A stretch of DNA of 5,209 bases from JBNJEA01 sp051745395 (GTDB lineage Bacteria > Desulfobacterota > Desulfobacteria > Desulfobacterales > Desulfosalsimonadaceae), in assembly GCA_051745395.1 (NCBI GenBank), contig JBNJEA010000182.1:1-5209 (forward strand). The letters run 5' to 3'. This document shows positions 1 through 4,486 of the stretch, piece by piece. The notes under the pieces were generated by a model. It made no database searches. It had not been told where the DNA came from and worked only from the letters and a program-made list of their open reading frames with translations. Numbering within the stretch: position 1 is the stretch's first letter; each line of letters starts with the position of its first letter. Position numbers and translations under genes: made by a program.

Positions 1-111
1 ATGCTGGTCATCCGGGGGATTTTGGGCACGAAAAAGACCGCGACCTATATCGCCATTGTGATCGCATTTTCCACGCTGTGCGGGCTGATTTACGGGTGGC
101 TGTTTGTATAA
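1..111 (+). CDS. C-terminal fragment of a DUF318/COG0701-type permease (ArsP/YraQ-like)
   Basis: The frame is open from the first base and stops with TAA at 109-111, leaving 36 residues. A basic loop (LGTKKTATY, residues 8-16) is followed by one hydrophobic segment (about residues 17-36) ending in GLIYGWLFV, so this is the last transmembrane helix of a polytopic membrane protein. Tails of this form (GTK basic loop, then a helix with a GLxYG ending) resemble permeases of the DUF318/COG0701 group, which includes the trivalent organoarsenical exporter ArsP and often sits beside small CxxC thioredoxins. The family call rests on this short tail and on the arsenic context. The ATG at position 1 is probably an internal methionine at the window edge and not a start. 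It lies 67 bp upstream of the YeeE-type gene on the same strand, so co-transcription is plausible. Confidence 0.5.
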   Translation: MLVIRGILGTKKTATYIAIVIAFSTLCGLIYGWLFV

Positions 112-173
112 AAGATATAAGGTATAAGGTATAAGGTGTAAGGTGTGAGGTTTAAGGTGAAAGATGAAAGGTG
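111..173 (+). repeat. Degenerate tandem heptamer array, nine units (consensus TAAGGTG/A)
   Basis: Nine consecutive 7-bp units can be read in register: AAAGATA, TAAGGTA, TAAGGTA, TAAGGTG, TAAGGTG, TGAGGTT, TAAGGTG, AAAGATG, AAAGGTG. The AGGT core is the most constant part. The array fills the gap between the permease tail and the YeeE-type gene and runs into that gene's ribosome binding site. A second nine-unit array with the complementary core (ACCT) lies at 3041-3103 in the opposite orientation. The function is unknown. Confidence 0.85.
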
Positions 174-175
174 GG
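167..175 (+). promoter_or_regulatory. Ribosome binding site inside the last heptamer, selecting ATG 179
   Basis: The purine-rich AAAGGTGGG lies three bases before the ATG at 179-181, with its AAAGGTG part being the ninth heptamer unit. It gives a usable anti-Shine-Dalgarno match for ATG 179. The in-frame ATG at 164 is itself inside the repeat array and would have only the preceding AAGGTGAA unit as a ribosome binding site. The site therefore favours the start at 179 (408 aa) over 164 (413 aa). Confidence 0.5.
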
Positions 176-178
176 TGT

Positions 179-1405
179 ATGACGGAAGCAGCGGAACAGA
201 ACTGGAAAAAACCCCTTTTGATGATGGGCATTTTGATCATTGTCTTTACCGGTCTGTCCCTCGTAACCGGTCTGTGGGTGTTTACGGCCATTCCAATCGG
301 GTTTCTCTTCGGTTTTTTTTTAGAAAAGGCCGATCTGTGCGGGGCGTCGGCGTTCAGCGAAGTGCTGCTCATGAAGGACTGGACAAAAATCGGCGGCCTC
401 TGGGTGGTCATTGCAGTGAGCATGATCGGTTTTGCCGTGATTTCGGCACTGGGCTGGGTGAGTCTTAACCCCAAACCGTTTGTCTGGGCAAACTATATAG
501 TCGGCGGGGTGCTGTTCGGCACCGGCATCGTGCTGGCCGGCGGCTGCGTCAGCGGCTGTCTGTTTAAATCCGGACAGGGCAATATTAATTCCATGGCCGG
601 TTTGATCGGGATTCCATTGGGGGTATCCGCCGTGAAATACGGGCCGCTGCACGGATTTGCAGCCTATCTGAAGGGTTTTATCGTAACAGATGCAGGCGGT
701 CCGGTGACGCTTTCTACGGTCACGGGCCTTCCCTACGGGGTGCTGGCCGTTGTTATCGGCGCCGTCACCCTGCTGGCCGCCTGGCGGATTCACCAAAACC
801 AAAAGAAAAAGCAAACGGCCGTGATCCAACAGGACCTGCCCCTGATGCAGCGTTTGGTGCTCCGCCCCTGGCGGCCCTGGCAGGCAGGCATCGCCATCGG
901 CCTGCTGGCCGTGTTCGCCTACATGTCTTCGGCATCGAGCGGCCGCAACTACCCGCTGGGGGTAACCGGAGGGGTACTGTATACCCACGTGCTGGTCACG
1001 GATGCGCCGTTGCAGCACGTTTATGCGCCATCCGATGTGGCCCGGCCGGTAAAGGCCCCGGTATTTGAGGGCCAGGCGGCAGAATCGCCCGCGCCTGCCA
1101 AAAAAGTGACCTGGTGGCTGGTTTTGGAAATCGTGGCCCTGGTGGCCGGCGCGGCCTTCAGTGCCCGGCTTTCCGGAAAAACACAGTTTCTGCCGCGGCC
1201 GCCCGACCAGACGGTAATCGCCTTTATCGGCGGCATCCTGCTGGGCACCGGGGCGGCCATTGCCGGCGGATGCGTGATTGGCAACATCGTCAGCGGATTT
1301 GCCCTAATGAGTCTTGGCAATGTGGTCTTCGGCATCACCGTGGTGCTTGCCGCCTGGGCGACCACTTATTTCTACCTCATGGGCGGCGGCATCATGGAAA
1401 AATAA
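179..1405 (+). CDS. YeeE/YedE family membrane transporter (sulfur-compound/thiosulfate permease type)
   Basis: This is a 408-aa polytopic inner-membrane protein with about nine or ten hydrophobic segments (roughly residues 12-34, 36-50, 70-95, 104-122, 137-158, 183-203, 234-252, 312-330, 345-366 and 378-400). A long polar stretch lies at about 253-310. The YeeE/YedE signature is the duplicated glycine-cysteine motif: LAGGCVSGC (C123, C127) in the N-terminal half and IAGGCVIGN (C365) in the C-terminal half, each preceded by GGxLxGTG. A further cysteine is C54 in KADLCGA. In characterised members (TsuA/YeeE) conserved membrane cysteines relay thiosulfate inward, so sulfur-compound uptake is the best family-level guess; the substrate here is not established. 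ATG 179 is preferred over ATG 164 because of its ribosome binding site. The stop lies 23 bp before arsE, suggesting one operon with arsEFG. No TusA-like partner, the usual TsuB companion, is adjacent; the small thioredoxin takes that position. Confidence 0.85.
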   Translation: MTEAAEQNWKKPLLMMGILIIVFTGLSLVTGLWVFTAIPIGFLFGFFLEKADLCGASAFSEVLLMKDWTKIGGLWVVIAVSMIGFAVISALGWVSLNPKPFVWANYIVGGVLFGTGIVLAGGCVSGCLFKSGQGNINSMAGLIGIPLGVSAVKYGPLHGFAAYLKGFIVTDAGGPVTLSTVTGLPYGVLAVVIGAVTLLAAWRIHQNQKKKQTAVIQQDLPLMQRLVLRPWRPWQAGIAIGLLAVFAYMSSASSGRNYPLGVTGGVLYTHVLVTDAPLQHVYAPSDVARPVKAPVFEGQAAESPAPAKKVTWWLVLEIVALVAGAAFSARLSGKTQFLPRPPDQTVIAFIGGILLGTGAAIAGGCVIGNIVSGFALMSLGNVVFGITVVLAAWATTYFYLMGGGIMEK

Positions 1406-1428
1406 AAACAAAAAAAGGAGGAATTCTA

Positions 1429-1659
1429 ATGGACATTAAAATTCTGGGCCCGGGCTGTCCGAAATGTGAACAAACCGAAAAGATCGTCAAGGAGACCGTG
1501 GCCGAAGCCGGTTCGGACGCGACCGTAGACAAGGTGACCGATACCATGGAAATCGCAAACTACGGCGTTTTCGGCACCCCGGCCGTGGTCGTTGACGGCG
1601 ATGTCAAATCGGTGGGCAAGGTGCCCAAAAAAGACGATATTAAAAAATGGCTGGCATAA
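1429..1659 (+). CDS. arsE: Small thioredoxin-fold CxxC protein, ArsE-like (TM0996/MTH895 family)
   Basis: This is a 76-aa soluble cytoplasmic protein with no signal peptide. It has the compact glutaredoxin-like thioredoxin pattern of the TM0996/MTH895 (redox-active disulfide) family: a beta strand, then GPGCPKC with the redox pair C10/C13, a helix, GVFGTP with the cis-proline at P51, and PAVVVDG followed by a C-terminal helix. The start at 1429 is set by a strong AAGGAGG at 1415-1421, seven bases before the ATG. The same frame is open far upstream, but only inside the YeeE-type gene. It likely supplies reducing equivalents to its neighbours. In the Shewanella-type arsEFG cluster the equivalent gene is arsE, a small thiol redox protein. 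The next gene starts 10 bp after its stop. The fold and CxxC are read directly from the sequence; the partner and substrate are inferred from gene order. Confidence 0.82.
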   Translation: MDIKILGPGCPKCEQTEKIVKETVAEAGSDATVDKVTDTMEIANYGVFGTPAVVVDGDVKSVGKVPKKDDIKKWLA

Positions 1660-1669
1660 AGGAGGCTTC

Positions 1670-2137
1670 ATGAAAATACCGCGTTTTGTCACAGGATTTG
1701 TCATCGCCTTTTCTTTGGCGGTTTTTGCGATACTCGGCGGATGGCCCGCGGGGTCCGGGCCATCCGCGGCGCCGGCGGTGGCGGCGGAAACCAACGAAAA
1801 CCCCCAATTTATCGCCTACTACTTTTATACCAGCAAACGCTGCAAATCCTGCTACCGGCTCGAAGAATGGGCCGAAACCACCATAAAGGATCATTTCCAG
1901 CAGGAAATTGAAAACGGGCGGCTCGACTGGCGGACCGTCAACGTGGACAAACCGGAAAACAAACATTTTACAAAGGATTTTAATCTCTACACCAAATCCG
2001 TGGTCATAGTGGAACAAAGCGACGGCGAAACGGTGCGCTGGAAAAACCTTGAAAAGGTGTGGCAGCTGTTGCGGGATAAGGGAAAATACACCGATTACGT
2101 AAGCGATGAAATCCGCACCTTCATGGAGAAAAGTTAA
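1670..2137 (+). CDS. arsF: Exported CxxC thioredoxin-like protein, ArsF family
   Basis: This protein has 155 aa. Residues 1-22 are a short basic start (MKIPR) and a hydrophobic helix. An Ala/Pro/Gly-rich linker with AVAAE follows at 36-40, a plausible signal peptidase I site near residue 39; uncleaved membrane anchoring is also possible. The mature domain starts with a beta strand (FIAYYFYTSKRCKSC) carrying C58-x2-C61, then a helix rich in acidic residues, and a later strand SVVIVEQSDG, a thioredoxin-like layout. Databases name this family 'nitrophenyl compound nitroreductase subunit ArsF', after a Shewanella arsEFG operon linked to roxarsone/nitarsone reduction. No flavin-binding motif is visible here, so enzymatic nitroreductase activity is not supported by the sequence alone. 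The start is ATG 1670, fixed by AAAGGAGG at 1658-1665; the frame's earlier ATG at 1592 lies inside arsE and has no such site. The stop TAA shares a base with the arsG ATG. Confidence 0.78.
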   Translation: MKIPRFVTGFVIAFSLAVFAILGGWPAGSGPSAAPAVAAETNENPQFIAYYFYTSKRCKSCYRLEEWAETTIKDHFQQEIENGRLDWRTVNVDKPENKHFTKDFNLYTKSVVIVEQSDGETVRWKNLEKVWQLLRDKGKYTDYVSDEIRTFMEKS

Positions 2138-2832
2138 TGGAGCTGCCCGCTTTTCCCATGATATCGGCCCTGTGGTTCGGTATCCTGACCTCGATTTCAC
2201 CGTGCCCGCTGGCCACCAATATCGCGGCCACCACGTTTATCGGCAAGCAGATCAAAACCCGGTACGGCACGCTGTTGGCGGGTGCGGCCTACACCAGCGG
2301 ACGGGCGCTGGCCTATATCGCAATCTGCTTTGTCATCGTGGCCGGCCTGTTTTCGATTCCCGGCGTATCCATGTTTCTGCAGCAGTACATGAACAAGCTG
2401 CTCGGTCCGGTCTTAATTGTCGTCGGCCTGCTGATTGCCGATATCATCCCGTTGCGCCTGCCGGCCTGGGGGAGCGGCAATTCGGCTTTCACGCGCCGAT
2501 TAAGCCAGGGCGGCACCATCGGGGCGGTCTTTCTGGGATTTATCTTCGCCCTGGCTTTCTGCCCGGTATCTGCCGCCCTGTTTTTCGGCAGCGTCATCCC
2601 GCTGGCTTTAAAATTTGAATCCAGCCTCTGGCTTCCCCTGTGGTACGGCATCGGCACGGCGCTGCCGGTGATCGGCTTTGCCCTGCTGCTGGCATACGGC
2701 ACGCGGGCCGCTGCCGGTTTCGTCAAGGGCCTGACGGCCATGGAACGCTATCTGCGGCGTTTGACCGCGGCCGTGTTTGTCGGCATCGGCATCTATTTCA
2801 CCTGGACGTACACTTTCGGCGCCGCGATATAA
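2137..2832 (+). CDS. arsG: CcdA/DsbD-like membrane protein, ArsG family transporter
   Basis: This is a 231-aa integral membrane protein with about six helices (roughly residues 8-30, 46-71, 84-107, 126-153, 166-188 and 207-225). It shows the internal pseudo-repeat of the CcdA/DsbD-beta group: SPCPLATNIA in helix 1 (C23) and AFCPVSAALFFG in helix 4 (C142), both Cys-Pro pairs in equivalent positions. Databases call such arsE/arsF-linked proteins 'aromatic aminobenzylarsenical efflux permease ArsG'. The paired Cys-Pro motifs are those by which CcdA proteins pass electrons across the membrane, so electron transfer from ArsE to ArsF is an alternative or additional role. A third cysteine is C64. 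The ATG overlaps the arsF stop by one base (TAATG), implying translational coupling. The only ribosome-binding-like sequence, TGGAGAAAAG, is at the end of arsF. It is the last gene before a 324-bp non-coding stretch. Confidence 0.82.
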   Translation: MELPAFPMISALWFGILTSISPCPLATNIAATTFIGKQIKTRYGTLLAGAAYTSGRALAYIAICFVIVAGLFSIPGVSMFLQQYMNKLLGPVLIVVGLLIADIIPLRLPAWGSGNSAFTRRLSQGGTIGAVFLGFIFALAFCPVSAALFFGSVIPLALKFESSLWLPLWYGIGTALPVIGFALLLAYGTRAAAGFVKGLTAMERYLRRLTAAVFVGIGIYFTWTYTFGAAI

Positions 2833-2868
2833 CTTATCCGGTTATCCGATTTACTCCAGTAACAGCAA

Positions 2869-2933
2869 ATTTTCGCGCCAAGACGCAAAGACGCAAAGTT
2901 TTCAAGCCATTCCTGGCGTCTTGGCGCGAGAAT
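2869..2933. repeat. Imperfect palindrome with 14-bp perfect arms (GCGCCAAGACGC type)
   Basis: The left arm TCGCGCCAAGACGC (2873-2886) is exactly complementary to the right arm GCGTCTTGGCGCGA (2916-2929). Pairing extends outward through one G-U and three A-T pairs to 2869/2933, giving a stem of about 18 bp around a 29-nt loop. The loop side of the left arm carries GACGCAAA twice in tandem (2882-2897). I recognise this sequence type as a dispersed palindromic element seen in many environmental bacterial genomes; that is from memory and not tested. No T-tract follows either arm, so it is not a standard intrinsic terminator, although the transcript hairpin could still affect arsG mRNA stability. 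Confidence 0.8.
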
Positions 2934-2961
2934 GCAATGCCTGTTATTTGGAAGTATTCCC

Positions 2962-2982
2962 CTCCCGGGTTTGACCCGGGAG
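2962..2982 (+). other. Perfect 9-bp hairpin with 3-nt loop after the arsG region
   Basis: CTCCCGGGT (2962-2970) pairs completely with ACCCGGGAG (2974-2982) around the loop TTG. The stem is GC-rich and would be very stable in RNA, and it lies 130 bp after the arsG stop. No U-tract follows (the next bases are ACCGGGCC), so it does not meet the usual intrinsic terminator form. It could act as an mRNA 3' stabiliser or a factor-assisted stop. The role is unknown. Confidence 0.6.
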
Positions 2983-3040
2983 ACCGGGCCTATAAGGAAC
3001 TCTTAAGCCGGGTAAATTTGTTAAGACTTTAATTTTTTTA

Positions 3041-3103
3041 ACCTTATACCTTAAACCCAAAACCTTAAACCCCAAACCTCAAACCTCAGACCTTGAACCT
3101 GAA
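3041..3103 (-). repeat. Degenerate tandem heptamer array, nine units, inverted relative to 111-173
   Basis: Nine in-register 7-bp units read on the + strand as ACCTTAT, ACCTTAA, ACCCAAA, ACCTTAA, ACCCCAA, ACCTCAA, ACCTCAG, ACCTTGA, ACCTGAA. On the - strand these are ATAAGGT/TTAAGGT-type units, the same family as the array at 111-173 but in the opposite direction. Unit number (nine) and total length (63 bp) match the first array. It lies 53 bp upstream of the ACR3 start. The function is unknown. Confidence 0.85.
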
Positions 3104-3156
3104 GTTACTTAGAAATAAACCGAGGCGAATAACCCAATAATAAGGAGAACCCGTTC

Positions 3157-4248
3157 ATGGCTGAATCCACCGCCAAAAAACTGCCGCTTCTCGACCGGTT
3201 TCTGACCCTTTGGATCTTTCTGGCCATGGCCGCCGGCGTGTCGGCCGGCCACTTCTATCCGGGGGTTACGGACCTGCTCGATCATGTGACCGTGGACACC
3301 ACCAACATCCCCATCGCCGTCGGGCTGATTTTGATGATGTATCCGCCCCTGGCCAAGGTGCGCTACGAAAAGCTGGGCGAAGTGTTTCGGGATTACAAGA
3401 TTTTGGGCCTGTCGCTCGTGCAGAACTGGGTGATCGGCCCCATCCTGATGTTTCTTTTGGCCGTTGCCTTTTTATCCGGCCATCACGAATACATGGTAGG
3501 GCTGATCTTAATCGGCCTGGCCCGCTGCATTGCCATGGTGCTGGTCTGGAACGACCTGGCAAAAGGCGACGCCGAGTACTGCGCCGGGCTGGTGGCGTTT
3601 AACTCCGTTTTCCAGGTCCTGTTTTTCTCCGTGTATGCCTGGTTTTTCATCACCATCCTGCCGGGATGGTTCGGCCTTGAGGGCTCGGCCGTGGATGTCA
3701 CCATCGGCCAGATCGCCGAAAGCGTGTTCATCTATCTCGGCATCCCTTTTATCGCCGGCATCATTTCGCGCATCATCGGGTTAAAGACCAAGGGCGAGGC
3801 ATGGTACATGGAAAAATTCATCCCCAGAATCAGCCCGATAACGCTCATTGCACTTTTGTTTACCATCGTGGTCATGTTTTCGCTCAAAGGCGAATACATT
3901 GTCAAACTCCCCTTTGACGTGGTCCGCATCGCCATTCCGCTGTGCGTCTACTTCGTGGTCATGTTTCTGATCACTTTCTACATGTCCATGAAGTTCAAGG
4001 CCACCTATGAGCAGACCACCACGTTGTCGTTTACCGCGGCGTCCAACAACTTCGAACTCGCCATTGCCGTGGCGGTGTCAGTCTTCGGCATCAACTCGGG
4101 CGTGGCATTTGCCGCGGTCATCGGCCCGCTGGTAGAAGTACCGGTGCTGATCGCGCTTGTCAACGTGGCCCTGTTTTTTAAACGAAAGTCTTTCCCCTAT
4201 GCCGTGGAAACCCCGACCGGGGTGTGCCACGTGACGTGCCGGGATTAA
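3157..4248 (+). CDS. acr3: ACR3 family arsenite efflux permease
   Basis: This is a 363-aa inner-membrane protein with about ten helices (roughly residues 15-33, 50-66, 83-106, 112-130, 141-169, 185-208, 226-245, 255-277, 287-310 and 317-342), close to the usual ACR3 length. Family hallmarks in order are MMYPPLAKVRYE (60-71), GLARCIAMVLVWNDLAKGD (120-138), SFTAASNNFELAIAVAV (291-307) and GPLVEVPVLIALV (323-335). C124 and E300 stand 176 residues apart, matching the essential Cys129/Glu305 pair reported for corynebacterial Acr3. It should export As(III), possibly also Sb(III), using the proton-motive force. The start is well set by AAGGAG at 3142-3147, nine bases before ATG 3157. The C-terminus carries an unusual cysteine-containing tail (GVCHVTCRD). 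It is separated from arsG by 324 bp containing repeats, so it may have its own promoter. No arsR or arsC is visible beside it. Confidence 0.95.
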   Translation: MAESTAKKLPLLDRFLTLWIFLAMAAGVSAGHFYPGVTDLLDHVTVDTTNIPIAVGLILMMYPPLAKVRYEKLGEVFRDYKILGLSLVQNWVIGPILMFLLAVAFLSGHHEYMVGLILIGLARCIAMVLVWNDLAKGDAEYCAGLVAFNSVFQVLFFSVYAWFFITILPGWFGLEGSAVDVTIGQIAESVFIYLGIPFIAGIISRIIGLKTKGEAWYMEKFIPRISPITLIALLFTIVVMFSLKGEYIVKLPFDVVRIAIPLCVYFVVMFLITFYMSMKFKATYEQTTTLSFTAASNNFELAIAVAVSVFGINSGVAFAAVIGPLVEVPVLIALVNVALFFKRKSFPYAVETPTGVCHVTCRD

Positions 4249-4369
4249 TTTCGAAAACGGCTTTTTAGATCAGCAGCCGTTGATCGACATCTACATGCGC
4301 GGCATGGTGCTGTCGATCATCCAGGCCAGAAAACGGGGCCTTTGGCTGAAAGAAGGACAGGTTAGTTAA
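4235..4369 (+). pseudogene. Unidentified gene remnant (possible C-terminal fragment) after ACR3
   Basis: A frame different from ACR3 is open from just after a TGA at 4232-4234 to TAA at 4367-4369. It reads as plausible protein: NFENGFLDQQPLID, then IYMRGMVLSIIQARKRG, then LWLKEGQVS. The codons are GC-rich like the upstream genes. No start codon with a ribosome binding site exists: ATG 4295 would leave 24 residues and has none. I do not recognise the family. It looks like the tail of a gene whose 5' part was lost next to ACR3, or a translated stretch joined to ACR3 by a frameshift. The same frame continues after the TAA directly into the small ORF at 4370-4486, so the two could be halves of one small broken gene. 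It may also be chance open sequence. Confidence 0.3.
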
Positions 4370-4486
4370 ATGATCAACACGCCCTTGAGGCCCTTGGCAA
4401 AATGCTGTAAAGAGGAGAACTTGGATGCCTATTTTTCTTCCTTTGAACATGCAAAAAGAAAGGCAATGAAAGTCAGATTATTATGA
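4370..4486 (+). CDS. Candidate 38-aa small ORF overlapping the AOR-like start
   Basis: The ATG at 4370 follows directly on the TAA of the preceding open frame, and the TGA at 4484-4486 overlaps the next gene's ATG (ATGA at 4483-4486). Both are arrangements typical of translational coupling. The product is small and basic, starting MINTPLRPLAKCCKEENLDA, with a Cys pair at C12/C13. A weak ribosome binding site, AAGGA at 4353-4357, lies 12 bases upstream. No known family is recognised. Against it, a 14-codon frame with a better ribosome binding site overlaps it at 4425-4469, and the sequence may only be the downstream half of a decayed gene. Confidence 0.3.
   Translation: MINTPLRPLAKCCKEENLDAYFSSFEHAKRKAMKVRLL
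4425..4469 (+). CDS. Candidate 14-aa leader peptide upstream of the AOR-like gene
   Basis: AGAGGAG at 4411-4417, a strong ribosome-binding match, stands seven bases before ATG 4425. That opens a 14-codon frame (MPIFLPLNMQKERQ) ending with TGA at 4467-4469, 13 bases before the AOR-like ATG at 4483. The AOR frame cannot use this site, because it has an in-frame TGA at 4444-4446. The site could therefore drive a leader peptide that feeds ribosomes to the next gene, or be a chance or residual ribosome binding site. No run of regulatory codons is visible. Confidence 0.25.
   Translation: MPIFLPLNMQKERQ

Larger units (their letters stand above)
2833..3156. other. Non-coding interval rich in repeats and hairpins
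   Basis: No convincing gene is visible. Short open frames here lack ribosome binding sites and run through the repeats. In order it holds a long inverted repeat (2869-2933), a perfect 9-bp hairpin (2962-2982), an A/T-rich segment with a run of seven T (3033-3039), a nine-unit heptamer array (3041-3103) and the ACR3 ribosome binding site AAGGAG at 3142-3147. The ACR3 promoter probably lies in this interval, but no clear -35/-10 pair or ArsR-type palindrome could be picked out by eye. Confidence 0.7.

Noticed and set aside
111..173. CRISPR or iteron interpretation of the heptamer array
   Set aside because: The units are 7 bp, contiguous and degenerate with no spacers, so it is not CRISPR. There is no replication gene or AT-rich unwinding region to suggest an iteron origin.
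320..1018. Long antisense open frame (232 codons, - strand) inside the YeeE-type gene
   Set aside because: The product has low-complexity, His/Gln/Arg-rich composition typical of a mirror frame of GC-rich membrane coding sequence. The + strand frame carries the YeeE motifs and a ribosome binding site.
1114..1428. Upstream in-frame extension of arsE within the YeeE-type gene
   Set aside because: The extra residues are Arg/His/Gly-rich frame-shifted membrane sequence. The ribosome binding site at 1415-1421 and the family length (about 76 aa) fix the start at 1429.
1592..1669. Earlier ATG for arsF overlapping arsE
   Set aside because: It would place 26 residues before the basic start and hydrophobic helix of the signal sequence, and it has no ribosome binding site. 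ATG 1670 has AAAGGAGG.
1640..2200. 186-codon antisense frame over arsF
   Set aside because: It is a shadow of arsF/arsG. It has no family features, and its start has no ribosome binding site.
2640..3032. Open frames overlapping the arsG end and the palindrome (2640-3032 and 2777-2974)
   Set aside because: The sequence translates the palindrome and arsG in the wrong frame. No start site or recognisable domain is present.
3001..3039. Possible intrinsic terminator: TCTTAA (3001-3006) pairing with TTAAGA (3021-3026), then a T-rich run to 3039
   Set aside because: The stem has only six mostly A-T pairs around a 14-nt loop, and the T-run is not directly next to it. Too weak to call.
3093..3120. 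Possible promoter for ACR3 (TTGAAC at 3093-3098 with AT-rich sequence around 3110-3118)
   Set aside because: The -35-like hexamer is part of the heptamer array and no good -10 lies at the right spacing.
3266..3562. Antisense and alternate-frame ORFs inside ACR3 (for example 3266-3562 -, 3210-3602 +, 3483-3731 -)
   Set aside because: They are shadows of the well-supported ACR3 frame, with Arg/Pro/Gly-rich meaningless composition.
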